Shown here piece after piece: positions 1 to 7,033 of a stretch of DNA of 15,750 nt (positions within the stretch are counted from its first letter, which is position 1; each line of letters starts with the position of its first letter). A program made the position numbers and the translations under genes. Origin of the DNA: Gammaproteobacteria bacterium (lineage in GTDB: Bacteria > Pseudomonadota > Gammaproteobacteria > SZUA-229); contig DRLE01000223.1 of NCBI GenBank assembly GCA_011051475.1, positions 1 to 15,750 on the forward strand, given 5' to 3'. Under the pieces are notes generated by a model. It saw only the letters and a list, made by a program, of their open reading frames with translations, was not told the origin of the DNA and did not search any database.

Positions 1-125
1 CCACGCGTTACTCACCCGTCCGCCACTCGTCAGCCAGGAGCAAGCTCCTGCTGTTACCGTTCGACTTGCATGTGTTAAGCATACCGCCAGCGTTCAATCT
101 GAGCCATGATCAAACTCTTCAGTTT
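1..125 (-). rRNA. rrs: 16S ribosomal RNA, 5' end only (truncated by the window edge)
   Basis: On the minus strand the sequence reads as the start of small-subunit rRNA: the universal AGAGTTTGATCATGGCTCAG block (about 117-98), followed by GAACGCTGGCGG, then CACATGCAAGTCGAACGG, the V1 hairpin built on CAGGAGC/GCTCCTG, and GGCGGACGGGTGAGTAACGC at the window edge. By comparison with the E. coli 5' end (AAATTGAAGAG), the mature 5' end falls at about 125, where the minus strand reads AAACTGAAGAG. Only roughly the first 125 nt of the gene are present and the rest lies outside the window. The V1 sequence and the TATGCTTAACACATGCAAG block look proteobacterial, most probably gammaproteobacterial. It is transcribed away from the protein gene at 653, which makes the 126-652 stretch a divergent promoter region. 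Confidence 0.97.
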
Positions 126-466
126 AATATCTCAAATTACTTTCTTGACAGGTTACTTGCCTTTGAGAAGCAAAAAACCTGTTTGCCGGTTTGAATTCAG
201 AGGATAAATCCTCGTCAGACTCCCAGCTTGTTTTTTGACCTCGCCAACGCAAGCACCCACACAAACTATCTGATCCAAATTGTAAAAGAACGTTTTGTTT
301 CGGTTGTTTTACACCGCTTTCGCGATGAATAATTCCCCGAAGCAAAGAAGCGAAAGTTTAACAGTTATTTCAACCATCTGGCAAGCACTTTTAAAAACTT
401 TTTTTAAGTTTTTTTCCGCTCCCGGTTGTTAACTTGAGAGCGAAAGAGGTGCTTCCCCCAACGCGG
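126..466 (-). other. 16S rRNA leader (non-coding, transcribed pre-rRNA)
   Basis: This gene-free stretch lies between the proposed rRNA start site and the mature 16S 5' end. It contains a minus-strand CGCTCTCAAGTTAACAA (about 442-426) that resembles a boxA antitermination site with a short insertion. It also holds a perfect 6-bp hairpin, GAGGAT-AA-ATCCTC, at 200-213. A 73-codon open frame on the minus strand runs through it, but it has no family resemblance and ends at the 16S gene, so I do not call it coding. The leader role is inferred from position; the exact RNase III processing sites are not resolved. Confidence 0.6.
355..384 (-). promoter_or_regulatory. Possible second rRNA promoter (P2)
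   Basis: Minus strand TTGCCA (384-379), an 18-bp spacer, then TAAACT (360-355) preceded by TGT, which gives an extended -10. It lies about 115 bp downstream of the P1 candidate, similar to the P1-P2 spacing of E. coli rrn operons. The -10 box is weak (4 of 6), so this is a tentative call. Confidence 0.3.
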
Positions 467-472
467 ACGCGC

Positions 473-501
473 ATAATACATAAAAACATTTGCTGTGTAT
501 A
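473..501 (-). promoter_or_regulatory. Probable rRNA operon promoter P1
   Basis: On the minus strand, TATACA (501-496) and TATTAT (478-473) are separated by exactly 17 bp. The -10 box is followed by GCGCGTCC, close to the GC-rich discriminator of E. coli rrn P1 promoters (TATAATGCGCC). An A/T-only stretch at about 512-532 upstream could act as an UP element, although a 10-nt GC-richer spacer separates it from the -35 box. Transcription would start near 466. The -35 box matches the consensus at 4 of 6 positions and the -10 box at 5 of 6. Confidence 0.55.
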
Positions 502-589
502 GTCCGCACGCAAAATTTATTAAAAAAAATTTCACTCGCGCACTCAAACAGCCCTGAATCAACCGTTTAGGCCCGTTCGGCTTGAGGTA

Positions 590-619
590 TTAACGCGCCT
601 CATCTGCTGTAATATAGTC
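590..619 (+). promoter_or_regulatory. Possible promoter for the DUF255 gene
   Basis: TTAACG (590-595), an 18-bp spacer, then TATAGT (614-619), matching sigma-70 boxes at 4 and 5 of 6 positions. It would start transcription about 25 nt before the ATG at 653. It points away from the rRNA promoter, so the two form a divergent pair. Confidence 0.35.
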
Positions 620-652
620 AAACGATGATTTTTCAAGAACGGTATCCTCTAT

Positions 653-2791
653 ATGTCCACCCTGACTGAGCCCACCGGCAATCAGCTTGGCAATGAGACC
701 AGCCCCTATCTACTCCAGCATGCCGAAAACCCGGTACACTGGCTGCCCTGGAATGAACAGTCACTGGCGCTGGCAAAACAGCTGGACAGACCCATCCTGC
801 TCTCGGTCGGCTATTCGGCCTGTCACTGGTGCCATGTCATGGCGCACGAATCTTTCGAGGACCCTGATACCGCCGATATCATGAACCGGCTGTTTATCAA
901 TATCAAGGTCGACAAGGAAGAGCGCCCGGATCTGGATAAAATCTATCAGAGCGCGCACACCCTGCTTACCGAACGCCCCGGCGGCTGGCCGCTTACCCTG
1001 TTTCTCACGCCTGATACGCAGATGCCGATATACGCCGGCACTTACTTTCCACCCGAGCCACGTCATAACCTGCCGGCCTTCCGCACCCTGCTACAGCAAA
1101 TCAGCGATATCTGGCAAACGCGCAAGGCTGACATTCAGCAGCAGTCGGAGGCCATACAGACCAGCTTCCAGCGCTTTTACGAGAACAGTCGCCCGGCAGA
1201 TACTTTATTAAGCAACACCCCCATTGATATTGCCCGTAGCCAGATTGAACAGCAGTTTGACCCCGTGCACGGCGGTTTCAGCCGCGCCCCGAAATTTCCG
1301 CATCCGGCAATTATCGATTTTGCCCTGCGGCACTGGTGCCAAACTGCCGAGCCGGCCGGCAGGTCTCAGTGCGAACCCGCTGGCGACCGGCGGATTCTGC
1401 ATTGCGCACTGCATACGCTGGAACGCATGGCCGAAGGCGGCATCTTTGACCACCTTGGCGGCGGCTTCTGCCGCTATTCGACGGACGATCAATGGATAAT
1501 CCCGCATTTTGAAAAAATGCTCTACGACAATGGTCCGCTGCTTGCACTTTATACCCAGGCCTGGGCAATCACCGGCAAGCCGGTTTTCTCGCACTGTGCG
1601 CAGCAGACCGCAGACTGGGTCATGCGTGAGATGCAGTCAACCGAGGGCGGCTATTACGCTGCTCAGGATGCCGACTCCGAGGGCGAGGAAGGCCGGTTCT
1701 TTGTCTGGCAAAAAAAGGAAATCGACACCCTGCTGAAACAGGCTGTCGAGAAAGCCAGGCTGCCACCTCTATATATAGCGCTTTATAAAACACGTTTTGG
1801 CCTCGACCGGCCCGCCAATTTCGAGGGTCGCTGGCACCTGCACGGCTATGTCAGCGAAGCCGCACTGGCCAGCAAATATGACCTTGAGCCTGACGAACTG
1901 CACCAGGCCATGCAAACAATCAGCCGCTTTCTCTTTAACCGACGCGAACAGCGCGTACACCCGGCGACCGATACCAAGATCCTTTGCGCCTGGAACGGGC
2001 TGATGATACACGGCATGGCCACAGCCGGCCGCCTGCTCGGCAGGACCGACTATACACAGTCGGCTATACAGGCAACCGACTTTATCCGCACCCACCTGTG
2101 GCGGAACGGTCGATTACTGGCCACTTATAATAAAGGCAGGGCCAGTCTCAACGCCTATCTGGACGACTATGCTTTTCTTATCCATGGCCTGCTGGAACTG
2201 CTACAGAACCAGTGGGACAATGGCCTGTATGAATGGACGCTGCAACTGGCGGACGCCCTGCTCGAGGAATTTGAAGACCATAAATATGGCGGTTTCTTTT
2301 TTACCGGCCGAAACCACGAAAAACTGATCCAGCAAATCAAGGGCTTCAGCGACGACGCCATACCCTCCGGCAATGCCATCGCCGCAATCAGCCTCGGCCG
2401 ACTGGGTTACCTGAGCGGCAGACCGGCTTACCTCAAAGCGGCGGAGCGCTGCCTGCAGTCCGCCTGGTCAGCCATTAACCAGGCCCCGATCTCCCACTGT
2501 GCCATGCTAAATGCACTGCGCGAACAACTCACGCCGCACGATCTACTGATCATCCGCAAGCAGAACTGTGACAGCAGAGACTGGCCGGCAGCGGATAGCG
2601 TTTATTTACCTTTTGCTTCGGTATATACTATAAATGCTCAGCAACCGCTCCACTCCACGCTGAGGGAAAAAGCCGTCAGCGACAATACAATAGCCTACCT
2701 CTGTAACGGCATGCAGTGCTCAGAGCCGCTGATAAACCCTGCCGAACTTGAATCATACCTGTCGAATAACAGTTATCGCATTTTGGAATAA
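653..2791 (+). CDS. Thioredoxin-domain protein of the DUF255 / YyaL (SPATA20-like) family
   Basis: A 712-residue protein, within the usual 650-750 of the family. Residues ~10-170 form the N-terminal thioredoxin-like domain, with the family signature TSPYLLQHAENPVHW (16-30) and the redox-type CHWC motif (Cys57, Cys60) after SVGYSA. The remainder is the (alpha/alpha)-barrel resembling N-acylglucosamine epimerases and six-hairpin glycosidases, marked by GGFSRAPKFP (207-216), DHLGGGF (266-272) and HFEKMLYDN (285-293). The biochemical role of bacterial members is not established. No signal peptide is visible, so it is probably cytoplasmic. Residues ~231-246 hold a repetitive EPAG...EPAG stretch that looks like a small insertion. 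The ATG at 653 has no clear Shine-Dalgarno sequence, but family N-termini begin only about 9 residues downstream. It stands alone, divergent from the rRNA operon. Confidence 0.92.
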   Translation: MSTLTEPTGNQLGNETSPYLLQHAENPVHWLPWNEQSLALAKQLDRPILLSVGYSACHWCHVMAHESFEDPDTADIMNRLFINIKVDKEERPDLDKIYQSAHTLLTERPGGWPLTLFLTPDTQMPIYAGTYFPPEPRHNLPAFRTLLQQISDIWQTRKADIQQQSEAIQTSFQRFYENSRPADTLLSNTPIDIARSQIEQQFDPVHGGFSRAPKFPHPAIIDFALRHWCQTAEPAGRSQCEPAGDRRILHCALHTLERMAEGGIFDHLGGGFCRYSTDDQWIIPHFEKMLYDNGPLLALYTQAWAITGKPVFSHCAQQTADWVMREMQSTEGGYYAAQDADSEGEEGRFFVWQKKEIDTLLKQAVEKARLPPLYIALYKTRFGLDRPANFEGRWHLHGYVSEAALASKYDLEPDELHQAMQTISRFLFNRREQRVHPATDTKILCAWNGLMIHGMATAGRLLGRTDYTQSAIQATDFIRTHLWRNGRLLATYNKGRASLNAYLDDYAFLIHGLLELLQNQWDNGLYEWTLQLADALLEEFEDHKYGGFFFTGRNHEKLIQQIKGFSDDAIPSGNAIAAISLGRLGYLSGRPAYLKAAERCLQSAWSAINQAPISHCAMLNALREQLTPHDLLIIRKQNCDSRDWPAADSVYLPFASVYTINAQQPLHSTLREKAVSDNTIAYLCNGMQCSEPLINPAELESYLSNNSYRILE

Positions 2792-3002
2792 ATCAGCCAA
2801 AATCCAGTAAAATCAGCCAATTCGCTGTATTTTTAGAACAAATACAGTGACAGAAAGTCAGGTCGCGCCTTTAACAAGCTTGCAATTTTTATCGCTTTAA
2901 GGGTAATGTTATAGCTCTGAAATACAATAAGTCAGACGACTGTCATACAGAAAGACACTCTTAAATCACTAAATATGCACATATAAACGCGAGGATAATA
3001 CT
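2792..3002. other. Intergenic stretch with a hairpin and a short direct repeat
   Basis: AATCAGCCAA occurs twice (2791-2800 and 2811-2820) just after the upstream stop. Near 2823-2850, CGCTGTATTT and AAATACAGTG form an imperfect inverted repeat (one mismatch, about 8-nt loop) that could end the DUF255 transcript, though no T-run follows. I see no convincing sigma-70 promoter; TTGCAA (2880-2885) with TAATGT 18 bp later is only a weak candidate. GAGG at about 2991-2994, eight bases before the ATG at 3003, is a strong ribosome-binding site for the next gene. Confidence 0.45.
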
Positions 3003-3518
3003 ATGTCGGACACACGCAAATTAACTATTATTGCAACCAAGGGTACCCTGGACTGGGCTTATCCTCCATTCATCCTGGCCAGCACCGCTGCCGCTCTGGG
3101 GATGGAAGTTTCCATTTTCTTTACTTTCTACGGCCTGAACCTGCTGCTGAAAGACACCAATAAACTGAAAATCACGCCGATGGCGGCGCCTGATATGCCA
3201 ATGAAGATGCCATTTGGTCCCAAGTGGCTGAAAAGCATCGATTTTGGCCCTAAAATTCCGAATGTCCTGTGGAACATTCCTTTTATGGACCCCATCTGCA
3301 CCAGCCTGATGAAGAAAACCATCAGCAACTGCGGTGTAGCTACCATCGCCGAACTGCGTGAACTGTGCCAGGAAGCCGAAGTAAAATTCCTCGCCTGCCA
3401 GATGACCGTTGAACTGTTTGGTCACGATCCTAAAGTATTCATCGACGGTGTTGACTTCGTGGGTGCTGCCACCTACTTCGAAGAATCTGCTGACGCGACA
3501 CAGTCACTGTTTATCTAA
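3003..3518 (+). CDS. DsrE-family (DsrE2-like) sulfur-transfer-related protein
   Basis: A 171-residue protein of the DsrE/DsrF/DrsH-like superfamily, in the DsrE2-like branch. Seen in the sequence: an N-terminal TIIATKGTLDWAYPPF strand-turn-helix, a hydrophobic ALGMEVSIFFTFYGLNLL segment (31-48), and the family's conserved cysteine in KFLACQMTVELFG (Cys132), with further cysteines at 99, 110 and 122. In sulfur oxidisers, DsrE2 genes usually sit in rhd-tusA-dsrE2 clusters and are linked to cytoplasmic persulfide trafficking; here no tusA or rhodanese gene adjoins, so the role is inferred from family only. The hydrophobic segment may allow membrane association. The start is well supported by GAGG eight bases upstream, and a strong terminator follows 18 bp after the stop, so it is probably monocistronic. 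Confidence 0.88.
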   Translation: MSDTRKLTIIATKGTLDWAYPPFILASTAAALGMEVSIFFTFYGLNLLLKDTNKLKITPMAAPDMPMKMPFGPKWLKSIDFGPKIPNVLWNIPFMDPICTSLMKKTISNCGVATIAELRELCQEAEVKFLACQMTVELFGHDPKVFIDGVDFVGAATYFEESADATQSLFI

Positions 3519-3536
3519 CAGGTACATCGCTTCAAT

Positions 3537-3575
3537 AAAAAGGCCACGCTCCGGTTTCCGGGCGTGGCCTTTTTT
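3537..3575 (+). terminator. Rho-independent terminator of the DsrE-family gene
   Basis: GGCCACGC (3542-3549) pairs with GCGTGGCC (3562-3569) around a TCCGGTTTCCGG loop, which can itself fold. An A-run precedes the stem and a T-run (about 3570-3575) follows. The A-run/T-run symmetry means it could also work on the minus strand. Confidence 0.9.
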
Positions 3576-3627
3576 GTATTTAGAAACATATTGTCCACAA
3601 ATAAACTAAACGCTAATAAAAAACAAT

Positions 3628-3735
3628 TTCACCACAGAGGCACAGAGGACACAGAGTTTTCTTTGTTTGTTGCGCCTGCGGCGCAATAAACAGTAAAAAG
3701 CTTTTCTCTGTGTCCTCTGTGTCCTCTGTGGTGAA
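3628..3735. repeat. Long palindromic element, family A (CACAGAGGA arms), copy 1
   Basis: The left arm (3628-3656) is built from the tandem unit CACAGAGGA, and the right arm (3706-3735) is its inverted copy, differing by one deleted base. The ~50-nt centre carries a second hairpin, TTGCGCC-TGC-GGCGCAA, extended by TGTTT/AAACA. The same arms recur at 10508-10622 around a different centre. It contains no gene and sits between the convergent DsrE-family and mazG genes. Arms of this sequence are, from memory, common as dispersed non-autonomous repeats in environmental proteobacteria; their mobility mechanism is unknown to me. Confidence 0.85.
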
Positions 3736-3751
3736 TAAGCTTTTGTTTTTT

Positions 3752-3772
3752 TTATTTGCGTTCATCTGCGGA
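3752..3772. repeat. Partial copy of repeat family C at the mazG 3' end
   Basis: ATTTGCGTTCATCTGCGGA here closely matches one arm of the element at 15597-15735 (ATTTGCG...GCGTTCATTTGCGGA). It overlaps the final codons and stop of mazG. A degenerate partner may lie at about 3594-3620 (CCACAAAT...ACGCTAATAAA), which would place the family A element inside an older family C copy. Confidence 0.5.
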
Positions 3773-4561
3773 CAAAATACGCTTCGCCTTTTGCCAGTAA
3801 TCCTCCAGCACCGCCACCTCGCAGCTCTCCATTTCCAGGCCGTCCTCGGCCAGCAGTTTTTCCACCAGGGCAAAACGCTCGATAAAACGCCGGTTGGCAT
3901 TGCGCAGTGCCTGCTCGGGGTTTACATCCAGATGGCGGGCAAGGCTGACGCCGGCAAACAGGATATCTCCCAGCTCTTCCTCGATACGCTGCTGGTTGTC
4001 CGGCCGACCGATTTCCGCTTTTAACTCGTCGACTTCCTCATGCAGCTTGTCGAACACCGGCGCTATATCCGGCCAGTCGAAGCCGTGCCGGGCTGCGCGT
4101 TTCTGCAGCTTTTCCGACCAGCGCAGGGCGGGCAGTCCGCTGGTCACGCCTTCAAGACGACCGGTTTCATCCTTCCCTCCGCTTTTATCCAGACGCTCCT
4201 GCTTTTTCTTCGCCTCCCAGGCATTGTTCAGCTCTTCATCACTGCCAGCCTTTTCACCGGCGAACACATGCGGATGCCGGCTGATCAGCTTGTGATTAAT
4301 CTCGTTGAGCACATCGACAAAATCAAACAGGCCCTGCTCTTTTGCCATCTGCGCATGAAACACCACCTGAAACATCAGATCACCCAGCTCGTTTTTCAGA
4401 TCCGGCATATCCTCGCGTTCAATGGCATCGGCCACCTCATAGGCCTCTTCAACGGTATAGGCCGCTATGGATTTAAAATCCTGCTGCACATCCCAGGGAC
4501 AGCCACCGTCCGGATTGCGCAGGTCCGCCATAATTTGCAGCAGCTTGTACATTTCCTTCAT
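3752..4561 (-). CDS. mazG: Nucleoside triphosphate pyrophosphohydrolase MazG
   Basis: Hydrolyses (d)NTPs to NMP and pyrophosphate, acting in the cytoplasm as a nucleotide-pool house-cleaner and, in E. coli, modulating ppGpp. The 269-residue product matches E. coli MazG (263 aa) throughout: LRNPDGGCPWD near residue 14, the first metal-binding EExxE-type helix TVEEAYEV (36-43) with ELGDLMFQVVFHAQ, then SRHPHVF, and a second MazG domain with LHEEVDELKAEI and IEEELGDILFAGVSLARHL. I chose the ATG at 4561: AAGG lies seven bases upstream and the family N-terminus starts here. An ATG at 4600 would add 13 unmatched residues. The last residues (SADERK) appear to be encoded by a dispersed repeat (3752-3772). 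It lies 89 bp downstream of the YfaZ-like gene on the same strand. Confidence 0.95.
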   Translation of the reverse strand: MKEMYKLLQIMADLRNPDGGCPWDVQQDFKSIAAYTVEEAYEVADAIEREDMPDLKNELGDLMFQVVFHAQMAKEQGLFDFVDVLNEINHKLISRHPHVFAGEKAGSDEELNNAWEAKKKQERLDKSGGKDETGRLEGVTSGLPALRWSEKLQKRAARHGFDWPDIAPVFDKLHEEVDELKAEIGRPDNQQRIEEELGDILFAGVSLARHLDVNPEQALRNANRRFIERFALVEKLLAEDGLEMESCEVAVLEDYWQKAKRILSADERK

Positions 4562-4630
4562 GGGAAAACCTTGCTCGAAAATAAAAAAAGCGGGGCACAT
4601 CAGTACACCCGCCTTCAGATTATGTCACCA

Positions 4631-4645
4631 CGGATCGCTGATCCG
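4631..4645. other. Small hairpin between the YfaZ-like gene and mazG
   Basis: CGGATC-GCT-GATCCG is a perfect 6-bp stem with a 3-nt loop, starting six bases past the YfaZ-like stop on the minus strand. No T-run follows in that direction, so it is more likely an mRNA end-protecting or attenuating hairpin than a strong terminator. Confidence 0.4.
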
Positions 4646-4650
4646 AACGG

Positions 4651-5271
4651 CTAAAACTCGAAACGAACACCAATATGTGCCGAATCATCCACCTCATAGT
4701 CATAGCTGTCATTCACCGTCACTTCCATGTAGCGATAACCAACATAGGCTCGGGCACTGGGCGTCACTTCCAGTTCAAGTGCAACACGATATTCCTGCAG
4801 GCCATCAAAACCCGACATACTGGTCACCGATGGCGCGTAAAACGCCTCACCCAGTACCGCAAACGGCGTGCTACTGGGAAAGACATAGCGAATACGCCCG
4901 CCGATGGCAATAGCACCACCATTTTTATCAATCGTGTTATTGCCGGGGCCGTCCAGCGTTCCACCATACAGCTTGGCACCAACGCCGAACTGCAACGCCT
5001 TGACATCGCCTGCGCTACTGCCTGTGACCAGCACTGATGCGTGACCGATAATGTCATCATCTTCGTTATAAAGCAGGCCAAAACCAATGTCCGCACCTCC
5101 GTAGCCAAAAGAAGCCGTCTGTGTCAGAAAGGAGGCCTCGGCCATATTGCCGCCCAGACGAAAATCAATGGCGCCGGCCACCGCCTGCTGCCAGGGTAGC
5201 ATTAACGAGCCGAGCATTAAACTGCTCATAAAACGACTGATGTAACTGCGTACAAATACCTTGCGTAGCAT
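4651..5271 (-). CDS. YfaZ-like outer-membrane beta-barrel protein
   Basis: A 206-residue protein with a clear signal peptide: basic MLRKVFVRSYISR, a hydrophobic SSLMLGSLML core, and a probable cleavage near AVAGA (about residue 34). The mature part is rich in alternating hydrophobic/polar beta strands (ASFGYGGADIGFGLLY, VALELEVTPSARAYVGYRYMEV) and ends in aromatic F (IGVRFEF), the usual C-terminal signal for BAM-dependent outer-membrane insertion. The Gly/Tyr-rich pattern and length resemble the YfaZ family, whose function is unknown. The start at 5271 has AGAGG eleven bases upstream; an in-frame Met at residue 15 would shorten the basic region and is less likely. It is transcribed divergently from glcD and may be cotranscribed with mazG downstream. 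Confidence 0.8.
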   Translation of the reverse strand: MLRKVFVRSYISRFMSSLMLGSLMLPWQQAVAGAIDFRLGGNMAEASFLTQTASFGYGGADIGFGLLYNEDDDIIGHASVLVTGSSAGDVKALQFGVGAKLYGGTLDGPGNNTIDKNGGAIAIGGRIRYVFPSSTPFAVLGEAFYAPSVTSMSGFDGLQEYRVALELEVTPSARAYVGYRYMEVTVNDSYDYEVDDSAHIGVRFEF

Positions 5272-5460
5272 AAAACTGTTTTCCTCTAAAACTTGTTATC
5301 GGCGCGATTCTAACACGCACACCCGGGCGGCGCTCCCATGCCGGACAAATTCACCCGGTTCGGGAAATACCCCTGCATTCTGTGCTGTGCGCGCTGTGGT
5401 AAAGTAGATAATAATTGCTGGCAACAGTTCAGTACAAAATAGCGGAATAAAATAAAAGAC

Positions 5461-6909
5461 ATGCAGTCCATCCTCAGGCAACTCGGCCAGCTACTACCGG
5501 AAAACGGCTTATTGCACCAGCTTGAAGACCTCAAACCCTACGAATGCGATGCCCTCTCTGCCTATCATACGGTTCCGCTGGCCGTGGCGATTCCCGACAC
5601 TATTGAACAGCTAAAATCCGTACTGACAATCTGCTACGATCACGATATACCCGTGGTCGCCCGCGGTGCCGGCACCGGCCTTTCCGGCGGTGCATTACCG
5701 GTGGAAAACGGCATTTTACTCAGTCTGGCACGCTTTAACCGGATTCTGGATATCGATGCAGACAGTATGACGGCTGTGGTGCAACCCGGCGTGCGCAACC
5801 TGGCCATATCCGAAGCCGCTGAAAGCTATGGCCTGTACTACGCCCCGGACCCCTCCTCGCAGATTGCCTGCTCCATTGGCGGCAATGTGGCGGAAAACGC
5901 CGGTGGCGTGCACTGCCTGAAATACGGCCTCACCGTGCACAATATTCTCAAACTGAAAATACTGACCATGGCGGGTGAAGAGATCACCATCGGCAGTGAC
6001 GCCCTGGATACCCCCGGCTACGACCTGCTGGCCCTGCTTACCGGCTCCGAAGGCATGCTGTCCATTATTACTGAAATCACCGTCAAACTGTTGCCACGAC
6101 CGGCCATGGCGAAGGTCATGCTGGCCTCGTTTGACGATGTGGCGGTGGCCGGTGAGGCCGTCAGCAATGTGATTTCCAGCGGCATTATCCCCGCCGGCCT
6201 GGAACTGATGGATAGCGCCGCGATCAGGGCTGCCGACGACTTCGTCCACGCCGGCTATCCGGCAGATGCCGCGGCCATACTGTTATGTGAAGTCGATGGC
6301 AGCGCCGAGGAAGTGGCCGACCAGCTGGAAAAATGCCAGCACATTCTGCAGAACTCCGGCGCTACCGATATACAGGTAGCCCGAGACGAGGCCCAGCGCC
6401 TGCAGTTCTGGGCCGGTCGCAAGGCTGCCTTCCCCGCCGTCGGCCGTCTCTCGCCGGATTATTACTGCATGGACGGCACCATTCCGCGCCACCGTATTGC
6501 CGATGTGCTTAAACGCATTAAAGAACTATCGGAAGAATATGGCCAGAAAGTCGTCAATGTATTTCATGCCGGCGACGGCAACCTGCATCCGCTGATTCTG
6601 TTTGATGCCAACAATGAGGGCGAACTGGAACGCACCGAGGAGCTGGGTGGAAAGATACTCGATTACTGCGTTGAAGTCGGCGGCACTATCACTGGCGAGC
6701 ACGGTGTGGGCATCGAAAAGATCAACCAGATGTGCGGTCAGTTCAACAGTGCGGAAATCACCCAGTTTCATGCAATCAAGGCAGCTTTTGACCCCAGAGG
6801 ACTACTCAACCCGGGGAAAAATATTCCGACCTTGCAGCGCTGTGCGGAGTTTGGGGCGATGCATGTACACCATGGCGAACTTCCCCATCCCCAGCTGGAG
6901 CGCTTCTAG
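5461..6909 (+). CDS. glcD: Glycolate oxidase, FAD-binding subunit GlcD
   Basis: Catalytic flavoprotein subunit of the membrane-associated glycolate dehydrogenase complex, which oxidises glycolate to glyoxylate and feeds electrons to the respiratory chain. The 482-residue product tracks E. coli GlcD (499 aa) nearly end to end. Visible are the FAD-binding_4 (PCMH) fold with ARGAGTGLSGG (67-77) and YAPDPSSQIACSIGGNVAE (127-145), TGSEGML (194-200), and the FAD-oxidase C-terminal domain with NVFHAGDGNLHP (366-377) and GEHGVG (412-417). It ends in the conserved CAEFGAMHVHHG...LERF tail. The ATG at 5461 has no strong Shine-Dalgarno. The last ten codons before the final Phe form the left arm of a 30-bp palindrome, and the TAG stop begins in its loop. 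It is first in a glcDEF order, but 127 bp separate it from glcE. Confidence 0.97.
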   Translation: MQSILRQLGQLLPENGLLHQLEDLKPYECDALSAYHTVPLAVAIPDTIEQLKSVLTICYDHDIPVVARGAGTGLSGGALPVENGILLSLARFNRILDIDADSMTAVVQPGVRNLAISEAAESYGLYYAPDPSSQIACSIGGNVAENAGGVHCLKYGLTVHNILKLKILTMAGEEITIGSDALDTPGYDLLALLTGSEGMLSIITEITVKLLPRPAMAKVMLASFDDVAVAGEAVSNVISSGIIPAGLELMDSAAIRAADDFVHAGYPADAAAILLCEVDGSAEEVADQLEKCQHILQNSGATDIQVARDEAQRLQFWAGRKAAFPAVGRLSPDYYCMDGTIPRHRIADVLKRIKELSEEYGQKVVNVFHAGDGNLHPLILFDANNEGELERTEELGGKILDYCVEVGGTITGEHGVGIEKINQMCGQFNSAEITQFHAIKAAFDPRGLLNPGKNIPTLQRCAEFGAMHVHHGELPHPQLERF

Positions 6910-6937
6910 CGCTTCAGCTGGGGATGGGGAAGTTCGC
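6875..6937. repeat. Perfectly pairing 30-bp palindrome made from the glcD 3' end
   Basis: The left arm is 6875-6904 (start GCGAACTTCCCC), the loop TCT is 6905-6907, and the right arm is 6908-6937 (end GGGGAAGTTCGC). The only difference between the arms is G6898 opposite T6914, which is a G-U wobble in RNA. The left arm encodes the conserved GlcD tail (GELPHPQLER), so the right arm is best read as an inverted copy of it. The stop codon TAG (6907-6909) straddles loop and right arm. No T-run follows. Confidence 0.93.
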
Positions 6938-6982
6938 AGTGAATAACTAATAGTGAATAGTTAAAAATGAATAATTCAAAGC
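6938..6982. repeat. Degenerate tandem repeat, three ~15-nt units
   Basis: AGTGAATAACTAAT, AGTGAATAGTTAAAA and ATGAATAATTCAAAG follow one another directly, giving an A+T-rich stretch in all-stop frames between the glcD palindrome and the next repeat. Its role is unknown. Confidence 0.5.
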
Positions 6983-7033
6983 AACAAGACTGTCATCCTG
7001 AGCGTAGCGCAGCGAAGCCGAAGGGTCTTGCTC
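6981..7033. repeat. Dispersed-type palindromic repeat upstream of glcE (family D)
   Basis: CAAGAC (6985-6990) and GTCTTG (7025-7030) flank a core beginning TGTCATCCTGAGCG and ending CGAAGCCGAAGG. From memory, TGTCATCCTGAGCG...GAAGG sequences are widespread dispersed repeats in environmental bacterial genomes. The AAGGG at 7021-7025 inside the element is the only Shine-Dalgarno-like sequence ahead of the glcE ATG at 7037. Confidence 0.6.

Noticed and set aside
124..345. 73-codon open frame on the minus strand
   Set aside because: It lies in the rRNA leader between the rrn promoter candidates and the 16S 5' end, has no family resemblance, and ends at the 16S gene.
3628..3735. CRISPR-like repeat (tandem CACAGAGGA units)
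   Set aside because: Only two or three 9-nt units per arm with no spacers, and the arms are inverted relative to each other.
4562..4600. Upstream ATG for mazG
   Set aside because: Adds 13 residues (MCPAFFIFEQGFP) not found in MazG proteins; the ATG at 4561 has a better-spaced AAGG.
4040..4654. 204-codon open frame antisense to mazG
   Set aside because: Shadow of mazG, whose motifs are complete on the minus strand.
6875..6937. Intrinsic terminator of glcD
   Set aside because: The stem is strong but no T-run follows, and glcE/glcF downstream depend on read-through, so a standard terminator is unlikely.
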